Shown in pieces: positions 33,673 through 36,317 of a stretch of 36,317 bases of DNA. How positions within the stretch are numbered: the stretch's first letter is position 1; each line of letters begins with the position of its first letter. Source of the stretch: Opitutus sp. (GTDB taxonomy: Bacteria; Verrucomicrobiota; Verrucomicrobiia; Opitutales; Opitutaceae); contig SIBG01000038.1 of assembly GCA_009695305.1 (NCBI GenBank), forward strand, positions 1 through 36,317, written 5' to 3'. A program made the translations under genes and the position numbers. Below the pieces are notes generated by a model. That model did no database searches. It was not told where the DNA came from and saw only the letters and a program-made list of their open reading frames with translations.

Positions 33673-34449
33673 TCACAGGCCGAGTTTCTTCTTGGCGTCG
33701 TCCGGCACGGTGACCTTCGTCGCGCCGATGTCCTTGATCTCCGTGGTCGTCGTGCGGTCGACGTCCTGCGGGCCGTTGCGGCCCTCGATGGTGCCTTTGA
33801 CGTGAATCTGGTATTTGGCGATCGCGCCGTCCTTGAGCCAGAATTTCACGGTGCCGGTCGCGTTCGCTGGCGCGGCGGGTGCCTGACCGCCTCGGCCACC
33901 GAAGCTGAGGCGCTGGGCCAGCGCTTCGGCTGCGAGGTCGCCGGTGATCGCGCCGTCGGCGGCCTTGAGATTTTTCGATTGGGCGACGAGGGCAGTAACG
34001 TCTTCGGCCGGATTATTCTGACCACCGCCCAGGCCGAAGCCGCCGCGGCCACGGCCGGCCCCTCCACCACCACCCGCGCCACCGGCGGCGCCGCCGCGAT
34101 TGGCGCCACCGCCGCCGCCAGCACCTCCACCGAATTGCGCCATCAGCTCTTCCCGAGTCACCCAGGCGCCTTCCTGGTTTTGCATGACGAACTGCTCACC
34201 TTTGCTGACCGACACCATGTCGTTGCCGTTAAAGGAACGCGTGACGACGGTGAATCCGCCTTTTTCGGTCTTACCCGAGGTGGGGCCGGACGTGAACTGC
34301 GAGTTCACCATCTCCGTCGTGGCGCTCCAGCTATAGCCGGAAGCGTCGGAAAGTTTCTTGGCGGCGGCGGAGATATCGTCGGCCGGAGCTGCGGGGGAGG
34401 TCGTGGCCGCGAGGGCGGCGACGAGGCAGGGGAGGAGTAGTTTTTTCAT
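33673..34449 (-). CDS. Exported hypothetical protein with Gly-rich central segment
   Basis: This 258-residue protein has a signal peptide (MKKLLLPCLVAALAATTSPA). An N-terminal part follows with SGYSWSATTEM and a beta-strand-like FTVVTRSFNGNDMVSVSKG. A ~40-residue glycine-rich segment (about 105-145; GGGAGGGGG, RGRGGFGLGGG) comes next. The C-terminal domain contains VKFWLKDGAIAKYQIHVKGT and ends TKVTVPDDAKKKLGL. The C-terminal pattern recalls LolA/LppX-like lipoprotein-carrier folds, but this is a weak resemblance only. The conserved tail and position make it a real gene; the function is unknown. It is co-directional with the pectin genes, 39 bases after the small exported protein. Confidence 0.75.
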   Translation of the reverse strand: MKKLLLPCLVAALAATTSPAAPADDISAAAKKLSDASGYSWSATTEMVNSQFTSGPTSGKTEKGGFTVVTRSFNGNDMVSVSKGEQFVMQNQEGAWVTREELMAQFGGGAGGGGGANRGGAAGGAGGGGGAGRGRGGFGLGGGQNNPAEDVTALVAQSKNLKAADGAITGDLAAEALAQRLSFGGRGGQAPAAPANATGTVKFWLKDGAIAKYQIHVKGTIEGRNGPQDVDRTTTTEIKDIGATKVTVPDDAKKKLGL

Positions 34450-34488
34450 GGAGTCTATTTTTGCGGTTGGCGGACGAGAGGGAATTAC

Positions 34489-35070
34489 TCAGGGCGCATG
34501 GGCTGCGGATGGCGTGAAGCCAAAGCCGAGGTCGCCGACTACGATCCTAAAAGGGACACCGGGAAGCGTGACGACCGTCGGGGCGGAAAGTTTCTCTGTT
34601 TTGCCGTCGGCACCGACGCGCTCGAACGAAGAGCGGAAGAGATAATTCCCGTCGGGTCGGAGCTGCGGCGTGATCCGGCAGACAAGGCCATCCTTGAGCG
34701 GGAACACCGTTTCCTCATCGAACGCGAGCGTAGCGCGGACGACTTCCATTTTCTCGCCGACCCCTAACGTGACCGAGCCCGTGATTTCCAGTCGGCCGGC
34801 CTTGACCTTCCCGTCCTTGAGGCGGACGCGGATTTTCGCGCCGTCCTTGGTGAACGTGAGGGTATCGTCCTGCGCATCGTAGTCCGTGATCTCGGCGCCG
34901 GCAAAAGCCTGGCCCTGCTGCCGCCAGCCGGATTCACCGGTAGAGGTCTCCGTGAGGGCGAACAAGGTTTTCGCCCGCATGACGAGCAGGCCGGTGAATT
35001 CAATCTCCGCGCACGCGGTGCACGCCGCGCAGGCGGAAATAAACGGCAGCAGTCGGCGGAGCCTCGTCAT
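34489..35070 (-). CDS. Small exported hypothetical protein
   Basis: From the ATG at 35070 this protein is 193 residues with a Cys-containing signal peptide (MTRLRRLLPFISACAACTAC). The start two bases after the upstream lyase stop fixes it; longer readings overlap that gene. The mature part is beta-rich: EFTGLLVMRAKTLFALTET, GESGWRQQGQAFAGAEITDY, TLTFTKDGAKIRVRLKDGKV. The last two resemble the G-x-x-x-x-x-G-x-x-I-x-x-Y and R-V-x-L-x-x-G-x-V pattern of small GspC/PilP-like beta domains, which is only suggestive. It ends with a proline-containing strand and a short Ala/Pro tail. No function is assigned. It is tightly coupled to the PL22 gene before it. Confidence 0.7.
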   Translation of the reverse strand: MTRLRRLLPFISACAACTACAEIEFTGLLVMRAKTLFALTETSTGESGWRQQGQAFAGAEITDYDAQDDTLTFTKDGAKIRVRLKDGKVKAGRLEITGSVTLGVGEKMEVVRATLAFDEETVFPLKDGLVCRITPQLRPDGNYLFRSSFERVGADGKTEKLSAPTVVTLPGVPFRIVVGDLGFGFTPSAAHAP

Positions 35071-35072
35071 GG

Positions 35073-36317
35073 TCAGCTTTTTTTCTGCGGTTTCGCGATC
35101 TCGACGGCATAGGTGTGGGTGATGGCCCGCTGGCCGCGGCCGGGGTTCGTGTGAAAATTGCCGGAAAAGATGAGCCATTTGCCATCGCGGGTGAACGTGA
35201 GGTTGGGCTCGACGCCGGTGTCTTTGCTGTAGCTGTGGTTGGCCAGGTTGACGAGGCGCTCGGATTTCAGGACGCCAATGTCGATCAGCGGCTTTTGGTC
35301 GCGGAAGGAACTGCCGCGGACCGGCGCGGGGTAGAACGCGTAAATCCATTGGCCGTTGCCGGGAGGGTCCAGGCGCACGCCATCGCCGCTGCTCGCGGCC
35401 ACGCTGCCCGGACCGCCGCCATCGCCGGCGAAAAATGTGCCATCAGGGGAGACGTTGTAATGCACGGACCACTCTGCGCGTTTGAGGCTATACCATGTCC
35501 GCTGGCCGGTGGTGAGATCGACGTTGGCCAGCCAGAAGACGGTGCTGCGCGGAGTCTGCAGATCATACCAAACCTTCTTTCCATCGGGGCTGAAGAACTC
35601 GTGGCCTTCGATCTCCATGTTCATGGTGCGCTCGTGGAGGAGGCGGGCGGGTGAGCCGTCGGCGCGGACGGTCCAGGTGCGGTCGTTGAAGTGCCACGGG
35701 CCCTCGTGGCAGAAGAGAATCTGCAGCGGATCGGTGGGTGAGCACTGGAGGTGGTTGGTCCAGTCGTTTTCGCGGTGGATGATTTTCATTTCACCCGTTT
35801 TCACGTTGATCGTGTAGATCATTTTCGGGGTGCCGGCAGCCCAGTTGGCTTCGAGGGTGCCGCCGGCGCCGCCGACGGGAGGCGTGCGCGGAACAGTTTT
35901 TCCGTCAGGATCGCGCGTGATACCGACCAGGAGAGATTCGTCGCAGTTGAGGGCGTAGGCGCCGCCGCGACCCTGGGCGATGTCGGGGAGTTTCAGGACG
36001 ACGCGTTCGGCTTTGGTGTCGAGGTGGAGGGCGACAATCTTACCGTCGCGGCGGACGTAGGCTTCGCGGGTGCGCCAGGCAGTGGCGATGGCGCGGGTGG
36101 CGGGTGCAACAATTTCGAGTTTCGGAGGGGTGCGGCCGAGAGTGGTGAGGTTGACGGTCGCGAGGGCTCCGTCGCGGGTGTGGATGATGAGTTTGTCGCC
36201 CTCGGGCGTGTAACCGTTTTGGTGGAAGTAGAGACTGGAGCCGCCATTGTCGGGCGAGAGACGGATGACGCGGTGGCCGGTGTCGAGGTCGATCCAATCA
36301 GAGGGAATTTTTGTCGT
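35073..36317 (-). CDS. Oligogalacturonate lyase family protein (PL22), copy 2, partial (N-terminus beyond right edge)
   Basis: The frame is open from the right edge to the TGA at 35073-35075, 414 residues. The ATG at 35822 is internal, since the part before it is homologous to the other PL22 gene: DWIDLDTGHRVIRLSPDNG, SLYFHQNGYTPEGDKLI, LNCDESLLVGITRDPDGK. The downstream part has NHLQCSPTDPLQILFCHEG, WHFNDRTWTV, MEIEGHEFFSPDGKKVWYD, WSVHYNVSPDG and NLANHSYSKDTGVEPNLTF. It lacks the RGG/Pro-rich insert of copy 1. It has a short unique stretch, GGGPGSVAASSGDGVRLDPP. The signal peptide, if any, lies outside the window. It is followed after two bases by a small exported protein gene. Confidence 0.88.
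   Translation of the reverse strand, partial: TTKIPSDWIDLDTGHRVIRLSPDNGGSSLYFHQNGYTPEGDKLIIHTRDGALATVNLTTLGRTPPKLEIVAPATRAIATAWRTREAYVRRDGKIVALHLDTKAERVVLKLPDIAQGRGGAYALNCDESLLVGITRDPDGKTVPRTPPVGGAGGTLEANWAAGTPKMIYTINVKTGEMKIIHRENDWTNHLQCSPTDPLQILFCHEGPWHFNDRTWTVRADGSPARLLHERTMNMEIEGHEFFSPDGKKVWYDLQTPRSTVFWLANVDLTTGQRTWYSLKRAEWSVHYNVSPDGTFFAGDGGGPGSVAASSGDGVRLDPPGNGQWIYAFYPAPVRGSSFRDQKPLIDIGVLKSERLVNLANHSYSKDTGVEPNLTFTRDGKWLIFSGNFHTNPGRGQRAITHTYAVEIAKPQKKS

Noticed and set aside
35073..35822. A separate short lyase gene starting at the ATG at 35822
   Set aside because: The frame is open to the right edge, and the part before this ATG aligns with the N-terminal half of the other PL22 protein, so the ATG is internal.

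Overview
The window looks like a chromosomal segment of a high-GC bacterium of the Verrucomicrobiota, probably Opitutales/Opitutaceae. That placement is an inference from gene content: paired DUF1592-type cytochrome and DUF1552-type (HXXSHH) secreted proteins, many exported pectin enzymes without a SusC/SusD pair, and a housekeeping set including sigma-54. No rRNA, tRNA or CRISPR array was seen. Every stretch longer than about 200 bases is accounted for by a gene, a gene remnant or a regulatory element.

Left part (1-16.4 kb), mostly core functions. The first ~115 bases are the end of an IS3-family element that has cut off a + strand gene, leaving a short 3' remnant. Then come rpmB (L28) with a clear terminator, a MidA-like methyltransferase divergent from an S41 processing protease (ctpA), and tsaD preceded by two operator-like dyads. 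Next are a serine/threonine kinase gene directly upstream of rpoN, an A-type Fe-S assembly protein, ubiE/menG, an HU/IHF-family gene with its terminator, and hisS. A tightly packed tdh-kbl-cdd operon, an exported S9 peptidase and a dGTPase-like gene follow.

Middle (16.5-22.9 kb). A + strand pair with ATGA overlap encodes a two-CxxCH exported DUF1592-family protein and a Tat-exported DUF1552-family protein. It converges on a minus-strand fused multi-pass membrane/spermidine synthase-like gene.

Right part (22.9-36.3 kb). A long co-directional minus-strand cluster reads, in transcription order: oligogalacturonate lyase family (PL22, runs off the right edge), a small exported protein, a Gly-rich exported protein, two tandem alpha/beta-hydrolase esterases, a second DUF1592 + DUF1552 pair, a second PL22 oligogalacturonate lyase, and two rhamnogalacturonan acetylesterase-like SGNH proteins. 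A small membrane ORF and the spermidine synthase-like gene lie at the end. The coherent theme is removal of esters from pectin and cleavage of unsaturated galacturonide oligomers outside the cytoplasm. Embedding a heme-binding DUF1592/DUF1552 module between the esterases and lyases suggests a redox or metal-dependent step in sugar processing that has no assigned biochemistry. This is the most interesting lead in the window.
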